Shown piece by piece: positions 37,801 to 45,449 of a stretch of DNA of 64,000 nt. This stretch comes from Lachnospiraceae bacterium (GTDB lineage Bacteria > Bacillota > Clostridia > Lachnospirales > Lachnospiraceae): assembly GCA_016282745.1 (NCBI GenBank), contig JAEELL010000086.1, forward strand, positions 1 to 64,000, read 5' to 3'. Within the stretch, counting starts at the first letter, position 1; every line of letters starts with the position of its first letter. The notes under the pieces were generated by a model that made no database searches, was not told where the DNA came from, and saw only the letters and a program-made list of their open reading frames with translations. The position numbers and the translations under genes were made by a program.

Positions 37801-39503
37801 TTGTTGGATCTCGAGGTTCTGTAGGATCTTCCTTCGTTGCAACCATGTCCGGTATTACTGAGGTTAATCCGTTGAAACCGCATTACTATTGCAAGAAATG
37901 TCAGTATTCCGAATTTGATTCGGAGGATATCATAAATTCAGGAGCGGGTGTTGGATTTGACCTACCTGATAAGGTTTGTCCAAATTGTGGTGAGACTTTA
38001 GTGAAGGATGGATTTGACATTCCGTTTGAGACGTTCCTTGGATTCTATGGAGACAAGGAACCTGATATCGATCTTAACTTTTCCGGTGAAAATCAGCCGG
38101 AAGCACACAGATACACAGGTGTAATGTTTGGATTTGACCACACTTATCGTGCCGGTACTATTACAGGTGTTGCTGAGAAGACTGCATACGGTTACGTTAA
38201 GGGATATTTTGAGGATCATGATATTACAAAGAGAAGATGTGAGATTGAAAGAATTGCAGCAGAGTGTACAGGAGTAAGAAAAAGTACCGGTCAGCACCCG
38301 GGAGGTATTGTTATTGTTCCAAAGGACAAGGAGATATACGAATTTACTCCTATTCAAAAACCTGCGAATGATATGACGGCAAAATCAATTACGACACATT
38401 TTGAGTACCATGCCATTGACGCAAACCTTTTGAAACTTGATATTCTCGGACATGATGATCCGACTATGATTAGAACTTTGGAAAAATATACAGACACAGA
38501 CGCAAAGAAGATACCTTTTGACGATCAAAAGGTAATGTCACTGTTTGAGAGCCCTGAAGCACTTGGTATTACTCCTGAACAGATTGGAGGTGTAAAACTT
38601 GGATCTTTGGGACTTCCGGAACTTGGAACAGACTTTGTTCTTCGAATGTTAGAGGAAGCAAAGCCAAAACAATTCAGTGATCTTGTCCGTATTTCCGGTT
38701 TGTCACACGGTACAGACGTTTGGACCGGCAATGCCCAGGAACTTATTAAGCAGGGACTTGCAACTATTTCAACTGCCATTTGTACCCGAGACGATATTAT
38801 GACATATCTTATTTCAAAGAATATTGAGCCGGGTATCAGTTTCAAGATAATGGAGGCAGTTCGAAAAGGTAAGGGACTTACGCCTGAAAATGAAGAAATC
38901 ATGAGAGAGCACGAAGTACCTGAATGGTATATAGATTCATGTAAGAAAATAAAATACATGTTCCCAAAAGCACATGCGGCAGCATATATTATGATGGCTC
39001 TTCGCGTTGCCTGGTACAAAGTTTATTATCCCCTTGCTTATTATGCAGCATTCTTTGGAATCAGGGCAAAGGCTTTCAATTATGAGATGATGTGTCAGGG
39101 GCCGGAGAAACTTAACTACTACATTGAAGATCATCTTCGAAGAAAAGAGAGAGGTGAACTCTCAAAGAAAGATGAGGATTCGTTGAAAGATATGAATATT
39201 GTAAGGGAAATGTACGCCAGAGGCTTTGAATTCCTGCCTATAGATATCTACAAGGCAAAAGCACATGAATTCCAGATTATGGACGGAAAGCTTATGCCGG
39301 CGTTAGATACCATTGAAGGGATGGGAGAGAATGCAGCCGATGGAGTGGAAGAGGCTGCAAAGAACGGCGAGTTTCTTTCAAAAGATGACTTCAGGGAGAG
39401 AAGTAAAGTTACAAAGACAGTTGTTGAGACAATGACAGATCTTGGACTCTTAGAAGGACTTCCTGATGGAAATCAGCTGTCGTTATTCGACTTTCAGATA
39501 TAG
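34893..39503 (+). CDS. polC: DNA polymerase III alpha subunit, PolC type
   Basis: A 1536-residue replicative polymerase of low-GC Gram-positives. In order: N-terminal domains with a Gly/Ala/Asn-rich linker (about 210-260), an OB fold (about 290-385), a PHP domain opening HCHTKMSDMDG (His409), an inserted DEDD 3'-5' proofreading exonuclease with FDLETTG (Asp506, Glu508), the PHP remainder, a zinc-binding segment CKKC...CPNC, and the polymerase active site PDIDLNFSG (Asp1058, Asp1060). The start is a TTG with GGAGTGA about 7 bases before it; no suitable ATG precedes it in frame. The rare start may lower translation. It is the last gene of the cluster. Confidence 0.97.
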   Translation: MEEKLFLEVFPDLNIEDDLRELLRNVTIKNITINRDHTAMRVYIRSGRLINKSAIYTLEKKLTEHFRVGKHINLHIIEEYNLSSQYTTENLFEIYKESFFMEIKEQGILAANMFKKAKVSFEGDNVVCLQLETNIASEAKQELIKKTLSDIYLHRFGMPVEVRIVLKEGQKGKYVEENKKKLEIETENVLKKIAKLHGIEVSEMEGGILGEEQTSGAENEAAGNSPGNMGAQSGAGNNVGGNGSAGKAQTGKRAAGKGFGRNSGQRFEGASPVLTLTRSDNPDVLYGRDFEFDEEVSIDEIYSDIGSVVIKGQILNIDQRAIRGERTIITLTITDFTDTITAKIFLKDELLEEFNSKIKKKMFIRLKGVAMFDTYDRGINIQSVVGVRKATDFRTYRQDNAVRKRIELHCHTKMSDMDGVSDVKKIVKQAYDWGHKAIAITDHGVVQGFPDAWHEYCDLKGAAKKAGKDFDFKVIYGVEAYLVDDLQDVIVNSKGQSIDDTYVVFDLETTGLSPVADKIIEFGAVKVQGGKIIDRFSTFVNPERPIPFNIEKLTGINDNMVIDAPLIDKVLPEFLDFCEGCIMVAHNAGFDMSFIENKSREMGIEREYTIIDTVAMSQFLVVGLGKYTLDSIAKALQVQLINHHRAVEDAECTALVFLKLLNMLRDQELTNLDEINKQAKLSDNRIKKAHAYHAIILCKNDVGRVNLYKLISDAHLNNFYRKPRILKSKYMEFCEGLMIGSACEAGELYQAILHGKSDVEISRLCEFYDYYEIQPLGNNQFMLRTGDPEIDNKKKFLLDSEQDLIDINKKIIALGKKFNKLVVATCDVHFLNPEDEVYRRIIQFGNGFKDADVQPPLYLRTTEEMLAEFSYLDSQEAEDLVINNPARINDMIEDISPIHPDKCPPVIENSDVDLRTMCYNTAHGMYGDPLPEYVQNRLDKELNSIISNGYAVMYIMAQRLVKHSNDDGYLVGSRGSVGSSFVATMSGITEVNPLKPHYYCKKCQYSEFDSEDIINSGAGVGFDLPDKVCPNCGETLVKDGFDIPFETFLGFYGDKEPDIDLNFSGENQPEAHRYTGVMFGFDHTYRAGTITGVAEKTAYGYVKGYFEDHDITKRRCEIERIAAECTGVRKSTGQHPGGIVIVPKDKEIYEFTPIQKPANDMTAKSITTHFEYHAIDANLLKLDILGHDDPTMIRTLEKYTDTDAKKIPFDDQKVMSLFESPEALGITPEQIGGVKLGSLGLPELGTDFVLRMLEEAKPKQFSDLVRISGLSHGTDVWTGNAQELIKQGLATISTAICTRDDIMTYLISKNIEPGISFKIMEAVRKGKGLTPENEEIMREHEVPEWYIDSCKKIKYMFPKAHAAAYIMMALRVAWYKVYYPLAYYAAFFGIRAKAFNYEMMCQGPEKLNYYIEDHLRRKERGELSKKDEDSLKDMNIVREMYARGFEFLPIDIYKAKAHEFQIMDGKLMPALDTIEGMGENAADGVEEAAKNGEFLSKDDFRERSKVTKTVVETMTDLGLLEGLPDGNQLSLFDFQI

Positions 39504-39544
39504 GTGATTTAAAGATGGAAAAACCGATTTTTTAGCCGATATAG

Positions 39545-39577
39545 AAAAAAGAACCGTTGCATGCAACGGTTCTTTTT
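39545..39577. terminator. Perfect palindromic bidirectional terminator
   Basis: A 24-base palindrome centred on GCATGC (AGAACCGTTGCA and its complement, 39550-39573) is flanked by an A-run and a T-run, serving polC on one strand and the AIM24-like gene on the other. Confidence 0.92.
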
Positions 39578-39586
39578 CTGTATTGT

Positions 39587-40264
39587 TTAGTTTCCGGTAG
39601 GAATAAATGGTCTGATTGATGCAGCAACGTTTGCGATTGGCATTGTCTGTACCCATACATGACCGGGACCTGTAACTACAGTGTTGAAGATTCCTTCTCC
39701 ACCAAGGAACATGTTCTTGATGCCGGGAACAGTCTGGATATCCATAGTACATCCTTCTGTCATAGCTGCAAGATAACCTGTGTCAAGAATAAGCTGCTGT
39801 CCTGCCTCTAATTCATATTCAACAACATGACCGTCGAATTCAGCGAGTACTGTTCCGGTTCCGCTAACTTTCTGCATGATGAAACCTTCACCGCCAAATA
39901 AGCCTGCACCGAATTTCTTCTTAAAATGGATAGATAATTCAATACTCTTATCGCCTGCAAGAAATGCAGATTTCTGTAAAATGATAGCATTGCCGGGAGT
40001 GATATCGAAAGCCTTTATTGCTCCAGGGAAACTAGATGCCAAAGCAATCATTCCCTCGCCACCCTGAGCTGTGTAGATGTTCTGGAATATTGATTCGCCT
40101 GAAACCGCACGACCTAACATTTTTCCGATTCCGCCACCTTTTGTCTCCATCTTCATGTTAGGTGACATCCAAGACATCGCACCGCCTTCTGTGATAATTG
40201 ACTCTCCGTTATCTAAAGTACAGATAGCAACAGGAAGAGTTTCTCCTTGAATAGAATATTTCAT
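39587..40264 (-). CDS. TIGR00266/AIM24 family protein
   Basis: A 225-residue cytosolic protein of the TIGR00266 (AIM24-like) family, a double-stranded beta-helix trimer of unknown biochemical role. Typical segments are TEGGAMSWMSPNM, GEGMIALASSFPGAI, KKKFGAGLFGGEGF and GPGHVWVQTMP. AAGGAGG precedes the ATG. Monocistronic; divergent from the MATE gene across a 233-base spacer in which I see no clear element. Confidence 0.92.
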   Translation of the reverse strand: MKYSIQGETLPVAICTLDNGESIITEGGAMSWMSPNMKMETKGGGIGKMLGRAVSGESIFQNIYTAQGGEGMIALASSFPGAIKAFDITPGNAIILQKSAFLAGDKSIELSIHFKKKFGAGLFGGEGFIMQKVSGTGTVLAEFDGHVVEYELEAGQQLILDTGYLAAMTEGCTMDIQTVPGIKNMFLGGEGIFNTVVTGPGHVWVQTMPIANVAASIRPFIPTGN

Positions 40265-40497
40265 ACTAATACCTCCTTGATTGTATAAAATTAATGATAT
40301 AAAAATAATATTTTTTTCTAAATACGGAACTATTTTTATATCAGTTCTTATGATAAAATTTTATTACATTTTATAAATAAATACAACAAAAACAGACAAA
40401 GAAATCTAATAAAAGAAAACAGACAAAGAAAAATAGATGTGAACTAAAAATAAAGTGTTCTGTTTGCATAAAAAGTTGAATTGAGTGAGAGGAAGTT

Positions 40498-41865
40498 ATG
40501 TCGGAAACAACAAATAAAACAGCGAATAAAATAACTAAAACAAATATTAAGAATATGACAGTGGGAGATCCGATGAAACTTATCGTGGCATATTTTCTCC
40601 CGGTTCTGGGAAGTACTATATTTCAGCAGTTGTATGGTATTGTTGACAGCATTATTGTGGGAAAAGGCATTGATGACTATGCTCTTGCAGCAGTTGGAAA
40701 TACAGGGTCCATAATGTTTTTTATTTTTGGATTTATTATGGGACTTGCCAGTGGAATGTCGGTGCTTATAGCACAGGCCTTTGGGGCTAAGGATTATGAC
40801 AGACTCAAAAAGACAATTACAATGGGCTTTTTGGCGTGTGGAATAGTTACTATAAGTATAATGGTGTTGAGTCTTATATTTATCGGAGATATTCTTTTGT
40901 TGCTTAAAACTCCGGAAGAGATAATGGCTCAGTCAAGATTGTACATAGTTATAATCCTTGCAGGGCTTCCGCTTACTTTCCTCTATAACTGTTCAAGTGC
41001 AATGCTCAATTCCCTTGGTGACAGCAAAACTCCTCTAGGGGCTGTTATATTGGCATCTGCAATTAACGTAGTACTGGATATTTTGTTTATTTTTGTATGC
41101 AAAATGGGAGTTGAAGGTGCGGCAATTGGTACGCTTATTGCGCAGCTGTTCTCATTGATATTTAATTTTGTGCATCTGAGAAAAATATCTTATATCAAGT
41201 TAAAAAGAAGTGATTTTGAATTGGATTTTGGACTTATCTTTAACGTTATTAAAATAGGAGTTCCGGTGGCGTTTATGAATTCAATAACGGCAATAGGATG
41301 TCTGTTGCTTCAGTATTTTGTAAATGACCTTGGAATCATATGTACGTCAGCCTATTCGGCATGTATGAGAATAAGCCAGTTCCTTGTTCAGCCATCGACA
41401 GCTGTTGGCATTACAATAAATACTTACGCAGGACAAAACTATGGTGCAAAGCGAATAGATAGAATAAAAAATGGAATAAACAGTGCTTTGATATTGTCGC
41501 TTATAATAACTGCGATAGGTTCTGTTCTGCTAATATTCGCACCCAAAATGCTGGCGTCTATTATGCTTACTGATTCTGAAATAATAGATGTGGCGGCAGG
41601 ATATCTTGTGATTAGAGGTGTGATGCACTGGTCTATTTGTCTTTTGTTTTTATACAGGGGAACGTTGCAGGGAATGGGATTTACATTTGTTCCAATGATT
41701 TCCGGTATTCTGGAACTGTTAGCAAGAGTAGTGGTAAGTGTGTTGCTGGTTAAAAGAATGGGATTTGATGCGATAGCTCTTGCGGAAGTATCAGCATTTT
41801 TCTCAGCATTGGCGCTTAATTATATATATTTACAGTTTAGACTGAGAGGACTTGAAAAGGGATGA
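40498..41865 (+). CDS. MATE family efflux transporter
   Basis: A 455-residue membrane protein with twelve predicted helices in two six-helix halves. Family features include PMKLIVAYFLPVLGSTIFQQL, DSIIVGKGIDD, and the second-half equivalent around MNSITAIGC. MATE proteins export drugs or metabolites in exchange for sodium or protons; the substrate is unknown. The first 20 residues are Thr/Lys/Asn-rich. GAGAGGAAG precedes the ATG. No partner regulator is adjacent. Confidence 0.93.
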   Translation: MSETTNKTANKITKTNIKNMTVGDPMKLIVAYFLPVLGSTIFQQLYGIVDSIIVGKGIDDYALAAVGNTGSIMFFIFGFIMGLASGMSVLIAQAFGAKDYDRLKKTITMGFLACGIVTISIMVLSLIFIGDILLLLKTPEEIMAQSRLYIVIILAGLPLTFLYNCSSAMLNSLGDSKTPLGAVILASAINVVLDILFIFVCKMGVEGAAIGTLIAQLFSLIFNFVHLRKISYIKLKRSDFELDFGLIFNVIKIGVPVAFMNSITAIGCLLLQYFVNDLGIICTSAYSACMRISQFLVQPSTAVGITINTYAGQNYGAKRIDRIKNGINSALILSLIITAIGSVLLIFAPKMLASIMLTDSEIIDVAAGYLVIRGVMHWSICLLFLYRGTLQGMGFTFVPMISGILELLARVVVSVLLVKRMGFDAIALAEVSAFFSALALNYIYLQFRLRGLEKG

Positions 41866-41872
41866 AAAAACA

Positions 41873-41888
41873 TATGTGCATGACTGAA
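41873..41888 (-). repeat. Core of the dispersed TTCAGTCATGCACATA element, copy 3
   Basis: On the minus strand this reads TTCAGTCATGCACATA, identical to 16 bases of copy 1 (13728-). The matching 3' arm is not found, since the reverse direction runs into the MATE coding sequence. It could be a truncated copy or a separate binding site. Confidence 0.4.
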
Positions 41889-41921
41889 GTTTAAAAAATA
41901 TAAATTTTCTGAAAAAAGTGC

Positions 41922-41950
41922 TTGCAATTTATTTGTTTTTTGTTTATACT
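41922..41950 (+). promoter_or_regulatory. Promoter of tRNA-Glu
   Basis: TTGCAA (41922-41927), 17 bases, TATACT (41945-41950), about 20 bases before the mature tRNA. Confidence 0.8.
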
Positions 41951-41969
41951 ATGACAGTACTGTTTATGA

Positions 41970-42041
41970 GGCCTGTTGGTCAAGCGGTTAAGACGCCGCC
42001 CTCTCACGGCGGAAACAGGGGTTCGATTCCCCTACAGGCTG
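41970..42041 (+). tRNA. tRNA-Glu (CUC anticodon)
   Basis: Full cloverleaf: acceptor GGCCTGT with ACAGGCT, anticodon stem CCGCC/GGCGG enclosing loop CTCTCAC (anticodon CTC), and a T-arm AGGGG-TTCGATT-CCCCT. The 3' CCA is not encoded. It has its own promoter and terminator. Confidence 0.93.
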
Positions 42042-42050
42042 TTATTATAA

Positions 42051-42076
42051 AGCATCGGTTATCCGGTGCTTTTTTT
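42051..42076 (+). terminator. tRNA-Glu terminator
   Basis: AGCATCGG (42051-42058) pairs with CCGGTGCT (42063-42070), followed by six or more T. Confidence 0.88.
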
Positions 42077-42186
42077 AATAAAATGAAAAAGTTATGCAAA
42101 AAAATAGAATGTTACATTTACGACAAATAAACAAATGTGTTATAATAGTTTGCAGATACTACGAAAATGTTAGGGAGGATTATTAA

Positions 42187-42471
42187 ATGAACAAAGATAC
42201 TATTATGGCGGAGATTGAAAATGTAATTGTTCTTCTTAAAGAAAAAAAGAAGCTGAATGACGAATTCAAGAGCGTATACAAGTCTTTTTTATCTATTTAC
42301 GAAGACGCATACAAAAAACTTAAGAAGAGTTCTGATTATAAGTGCGAAGATTTGTCAGGAAGAACCAGTGAATACGTAACAATAGTTACAGAGGAGAAGG
42401 CGGACAAGGAACTGGTTGAGGCTTTTTGGAAAGTTGAGAGTCTGATGAAGGTTTTGTATAGACAAAACTAA
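42187..42471 (+). CDS. Small helical protein of unknown function
   Basis: A 94-residue, highly charged, probably all-helical or coiled-coil protein (EIENVIVLLKEKKKLNDEFK; FWKVESLMKVLYRQ at the end). No family is recognised and no signal or membrane segment is seen. AGGGAGG before the ATG is a strong ribosome site, so it is likely real. It lies alone between tRNA-Glu and the pnuC leader region. Confidence 0.65.
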   Translation: MNKDTIMAEIENVIVLLKEKKKLNDEFKSVYKSFLSIYEDAYKKLKKSSDYKCEDLSGRTSEYVTIVTEEKADKELVEAFWKVESLMKVLYRQN

Positions 42472-42671
42472 ATGTTTTTAATTCTAATTATAGAGATAAC
42501 AGAATAGATTCAATACAGAATTGATTTAATATAGAAGTAATAGGAATTTATTATTTGCAATAAAAGGTTCGAGTAGGTCTTTTGATAAGAATGTGCTTGG
42601 ACCTTTTTTGGTGAATTAGCTAAATTGTTTATAAGCATAGGAGACGGTAGAAGTGAAAAATGTTTTGTTTT

Positions 42672-42700
42672 AAAAGGTCGCCAACGAGGCGACCTTTTTT
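42672..42700 (+). terminator. Terminator upstream of pnuC
   Basis: GGTCGCC (42676-42682), loop AACGA, GGCGACC (42688-42694), then TTTTTT; A-run on the 5' side. Confidence 0.88.
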
Positions 42701-42768
42701 AGTCTTTAGTGTTGTAGGATATTAACATGAAGCTTGAATAAAAAATATGCTATGAACTATAGTTTTAC

Positions 42769-42799
42769 TTAACGAGGAATGCGAAGTATTCCGAGGTTA
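42769..42799. repeat. Palindromic repeat related to hairpin B at 187-203
   Basis: TTAACGA, then GGAATGC-GAA-GTATTCC, then GAGGTTA. Compared with the reverse complement of 187-210, the stem differs by an A-T to G-C swap, so pairing is kept. The flanks C-GA-G on both sides could form tandem G-A pairs in RNA. Confidence 0.55.
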
Positions 42800-42839
42800 T
42801 GAGAAGAAAAGATGATTGTGGAAGAAAGGGGTAAATGAA

Positions 42840-43538
42840 ATGAATGCATTAAAAGAAAATATAAAAAAAGAGTTGACGGGGTGGAAAAAGTGGCAGGTTA
42901 TATGGATGCTGTTTGTTAATATTGTGATTTTAGGTGTGTCTGTTTATCAGAAAGATTCTGTTATTGGAATAGTAGCAGCTATCACAGGTGTTATCTGTGT
43001 TATCCTGTGTGGGATGGGAAAGGTTTCAAATTACTTTTTTGGAACAATCAATGTTATCCTGTATGCAATAATAGCGTGGAGGGCAAAGTATTACGGGGAT
43101 GTTATGCTGAACCTTTTGTATTATTTCCCGACAAACCTTCTTGGGTGGTTTTTATGGGCAAAAAATGTAGACAAAGAAACAAATGTAGTTTATAAGAGAA
43201 GAATGACTTGGAAGCAGGACATTTTGCTTGCAATTATAAGTATGGTAGGTGTATTTGGCTATTCATACGTTCTTAAGTTGTTAGGAGGAAATCTTCCTAT
43301 TGTTGACAGTATGAGTACAGTATTTTCAGTAATTGCACAGGTACTTATGATTAAGAGATTTATGGAACAATGGGTTATTTGGATTTTTGTTGATGTAGTT
43401 TCAGTTATTATGTGGATATACGCATTGTTTACAGATGGAGCAAGTGTGGCGGTTCTTCTTATGTGGACGGTATTTCTTGCAAATGCAATAATCATGTTTG
43501 TTCAGTGGTATAAAGGAACAAAGGCACAGGAGGCATAA
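42840..43538 (+). CDS. pnuC: PnuC-type nicotinamide riboside transporter
   Basis: A 232-residue membrane protein with about seven helices. The family motif region GKVSNYFFGTINVILYAIIA, WRAKYYGDVMLN and the WVIWIFVDVVSVIMWIY segment identify PnuC, which lets nicotinamide riboside diffuse in, with trapping by phosphorylation. The start at 42840 follows AAAGGGG; an in-frame ATG 24 bases upstream lacks a site. One base separates it from nadR, whose kinase provides that trapping, so the pair is a complete NAD salvage module. Confidence 0.93.
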   Translation: MNALKENIKKELTGWKKWQVIWMLFVNIVILGVSVYQKDSVIGIVAAITGVICVILCGMGKVSNYFFGTINVILYAIIAWRAKYYGDVMLNLLYYFPTNLLGWFLWAKNVDKETNVVYKRRMTWKQDILLAIISMVGVFGYSYVLKLLGGNLPIVDSMSTVFSVIAQVLMIKRFMEQWVIWIFVDVVSVIMWIYALFTDGASVAVLLMWTVFLANAIIMFVQWYKGTKAQEA

Positions 43539-43539
43539 A

Positions 43540-44556
43540 ATGGCACATGGTAAGAAATATAATATTGGAATGTATGGCGGGTGTTTCAATCCATTGCATC
43601 TTGGACATTTAGAGTGCATCATCAAGGCGGCTGGATTGTGTGATGAATTATACATAGTTATTTCCTACAGAGAGGATGATTCAGATATTCCTCTTAAAGT
43701 TAAGATTAGATGGATATATCAGCTGACAAAACATCTGGGTAACGTACATATCATTCCATTAAAAGATGAGCTTGATACTAAAGAGCAGTATACAGAAGAA
43801 TATTGGATTAAAGATTGTGGGATAGTCAAAGCTATGGTAGGGAAAAAGATAGATGTAGTGTTTTGTGGAGATGACTATGATGAGAACAGCTTTTGGAATA
43901 AGTGCTATGAGGAATCTGAATTTGTAGTATTTAAAAGAAATCAGTATAACTCAACTGCCATAAGAAATGATATGTATGGGCATTGGGATGAAATGCCACA
44001 GATAGTGAGATCGTATTTTACAAAAAAAGTGCTGCTTATTGGGGGAGAGAGTGTTGGTAAATCAACACTTACGATAAATCTTGCAAATTACTATAATACT
44101 GTATATCTAGAAGAAGTTGGAAGAGAGTTGTCTGAACTTTCAGGGACAGATGTGTACATGCTCTCAGAGGACTTTACCAGAATTTTGTTAGAGCACAAGG
44201 CAAAAGAATACCGATTGATTGAGCAGGCCAACAAAGTTTTGTTTGAAGATACAGATTGTCTGATAACCAGGTTTTATATGGGCTTTTTAGAAGATGAAAA
44301 CATAGAAAATAATGCTGTTCTTGCAGAGGCGATTGCTGCACTAAACTCATATGATTTGATTCTGTTTTTAGAACCTGATGTTGAGTGGGTGCAGGATGGG
44401 GATCGAAGCGAGGTCATTGCAGCAGATAGAAAAAAATACAGCAATATGATAAAAGCCTTGTATGAAAAGCATAACTTTGAGTACAAGATAATATCGGGTG
44501 ATTACAATAGCAGGTTTGATCAGGCTGTGAGATATGTAAATGAATTATTGGAATAA
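43540..44556 (+). CDS. nadR: NadR-like NMN adenylyltransferase / ribosylnicotinamide kinase
   Basis: A 338-residue bifunctional enzyme. The N-terminal nucleotidyltransferase (1-165) has the GMYGGCFNPLHLGH active-site motif and the NSTAIRND end motif (in place of the usual ISxTxIR); the C-terminal kinase (from about 170) has the P-loop LLIGGESVGKSTL. Together they phosphorylate nicotinamide riboside to NMN and adenylate it to NAD. The N-terminal HTH repressor domain of enterobacterial NadR is absent, so this is the enzymatic form. AGGAGG precedes the ATG. Coupled to pnuC. Confidence 0.92.
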   Translation: MAHGKKYNIGMYGGCFNPLHLGHLECIIKAAGLCDELYIVISYREDDSDIPLKVKIRWIYQLTKHLGNVHIIPLKDELDTKEQYTEEYWIKDCGIVKAMVGKKIDVVFCGDDYDENSFWNKCYEESEFVVFKRNQYNSTAIRNDMYGHWDEMPQIVRSYFTKKVLLIGGESVGKSTLTINLANYYNTVYLEEVGRELSELSGTDVYMLSEDFTRILLEHKAKEYRLIEQANKVLFEDTDCLITRFYMGFLEDENIENNAVLAEAIAALNSYDLILFLEPDVEWVQDGDRSEVIAADRKKYSNMIKALYEKHNFEYKIISGDYNSRFDQAVRYVNELLE

Positions 44557-44603
44557 ACTGAATAGTAAATTGCGTCTCGAAATAAGAAAGGCCAGGTTTC
44601 AGT

Positions 44604-45092
44604 ATGAAGGATTTGATGGAAACAGATAAAGTTAAAGATGTGGAAATCACATTTAAAAAACTTACAGAAAAAGAATTAGAAACATTTATAAATATGAGAA
44701 TTGTACAACTTAGAGAAGAGGGTGCAACTGAGGATATAGACTTGGTTCCGCATTTAAAAGATTATTACGACAGGCATATGAAAGATAATACTTTTGTATC
44801 CTGGATTGCAATGGATGGGGAAAAAATAGTGGGTACAAGTGGAATGTCTTTTGTGGAAAAACCACCTTATTTTGGATGTCCAAGTGGAAAAATAGGTATT
44901 TTGTCTAGTATGTTTACAGACAGTAATTATCGAAGGAGAGGAATTGCAAGAGAACTTCTTCAAAGAGTGGTGGAAGAGGCGAGAGCTTATGGATGTGGTG
45001 TGGTGCAGATTACACCATCAGATATGGGGGTGCTATTATACACCGATTTTGGATTTGTTAGACACGACAAATTTATGCAGTACAAGTTATAA
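44604..45092 (+). CDS. GNAT family N-acetyltransferase
   Basis: A 162-residue acetyltransferase. Motif A is ILSSMFTDSNYRRRGIARELL with R-R-R-G-I-A; the end MGVLLYTDFGFVRHDKFMQY is typical. Substrate unknown. The first 15 residues (MKDLMETDKVKDVEI) are outside the usual fold, and a Met at residue 5 is a possible alternative start. It lies just before two gene remnants, perhaps in an accessory insertion point after nadR. Confidence 0.85.
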   Translation: MKDLMETDKVKDVEITFKKLTEKELETFINMRIVQLREEGATEDIDLVPHLKDYYDRHMKDNTFVSWIAMDGEKIVGTSGMSFVEKPPYFGCPSGKIGILSSMFTDSNYRRRGIARELLQRVVEEARAYGCGVVQITPSDMGVLLYTDFGFVRHDKFMQYKL

Positions 45093-45122
45093 GCAGTACT
45101 CGTGATTTAAAGGAGAAAAAAT

Positions 45123-45197
45123 ATGTGCACAAGTATTATTTCAAACAGAAAGAAAACTATTGTGGGATGGAACGTAAGATTATTTGGAAACAAATAA
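45123..45197 (+). pseudogene. 5' fragment of a choloylglycine-hydrolase-like gene
   Basis: ATG 45123 with AAAGGAG upstream starts MCTSIISNRKKTIVGWNVRL and stops after 24 codons. Met-Cys-Thr at the start followed by a V-G-W-N strand is typical of Ntn hydrolases such as penicillin V acylase and bile-salt hydrolase, where Cys2 becomes the nucleophile. The remaining 300 or so residues are gone. Confidence 0.5.
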
Positions 45198-45205
45198 TCT
45201 TTTTT

Positions 45206-45355
45206 GTTATCCACGATGAGCCATTTAATTACATAGATGTGTTTTCCAGAATGCAAATCGAAAAGCTTATAGAGACATATGACTTTACAATGCTGTTTGT
45301 GGAGCATGATTCAAGATTTTGTGAAAAGATTGCTACTAAAATTGTAGATATGTAG
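45206..45355 (+). pseudogene. 3' fragment of an ABC-F ATPase gene
   Basis: A frame ending at 45355 encodes IHDEPFNYIDVFSRMQIEKL then TMLFVEHDSRFCEKIATKIV. This is the Walker B (DEP), D-loop and H-switch (EHD) end of an ABC-F protein, closest in pattern to the Lsa/Vga/Msr ribosome-protection group (DEPLNYID, FVEHD). Walker A and the first ATPase domain are missing. The only upstream start is a GTG inside the other fragment, so this is a remnant. Confidence 0.65.
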
Positions 45356-45387
45356 CGATAATTAATATTTAAAAAATTTTTTCAAAA

Positions 45388-45419
45388 GTAACTTACCTGT
45401 AACTTTGGTGTAATATACT
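45388..45419 (+). promoter_or_regulatory. Direct-repeat operator and -10 box of the ABC exporter
   Basis: Two exact GTAACTT copies at 45388-45394 and 45399-45405 are spaced by 11 bases start to start, one helical turn, which is the usual geometry for OmpR-family response regulators. TATACT at 45414-45419 is a good -10 box and there is no good -35 box, as expected for an activated promoter. The regulator encoded at 48916 is the obvious candidate. Confidence 0.55.
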
Positions 45420-45449
45420 TTGCGTATAAACTGAAAGGAGTAAATAATT

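Larger units (their letters stand above)
42472..42839. other. Structured spacer upstream of pnuC
   Basis: No gene is seen. Hairpin 1 (42562-42608) brackets AAAAGGT with ACCTTTTTT around a 30-base interior that also pairs partly. Hairpin 2 (42672-42700) is a clean terminator. A palindromic repeat at 42769-42799 follows just before the pnuC ribosome site. The first hairpin probably ends the 42187 gene; two successive terminator-like structures leave room for an attenuated or independently transcribed RNA. Confidence 0.5.

Noticed and set aside
41918-42130. 70-codon open frame across the tRNA gene
   Set aside because: It runs through the tRNA-Glu promoter, cloverleaf and terminator, so it is a chance frame.
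42472-42839. NAD-sensing riboswitch before pnuC
   Set aside because: I could not find the conserved core of the described NAD riboswitch classes; only generic hairpins and a dispersed repeat are visible.
45125-45355. A 76-residue intact protein
   Set aside because: Its only start is a GTG inside a better-supported ATG frame; the first 27 residues are out-of-frame sequence of another remnant, and only the last 50 match ABC-F proteins.
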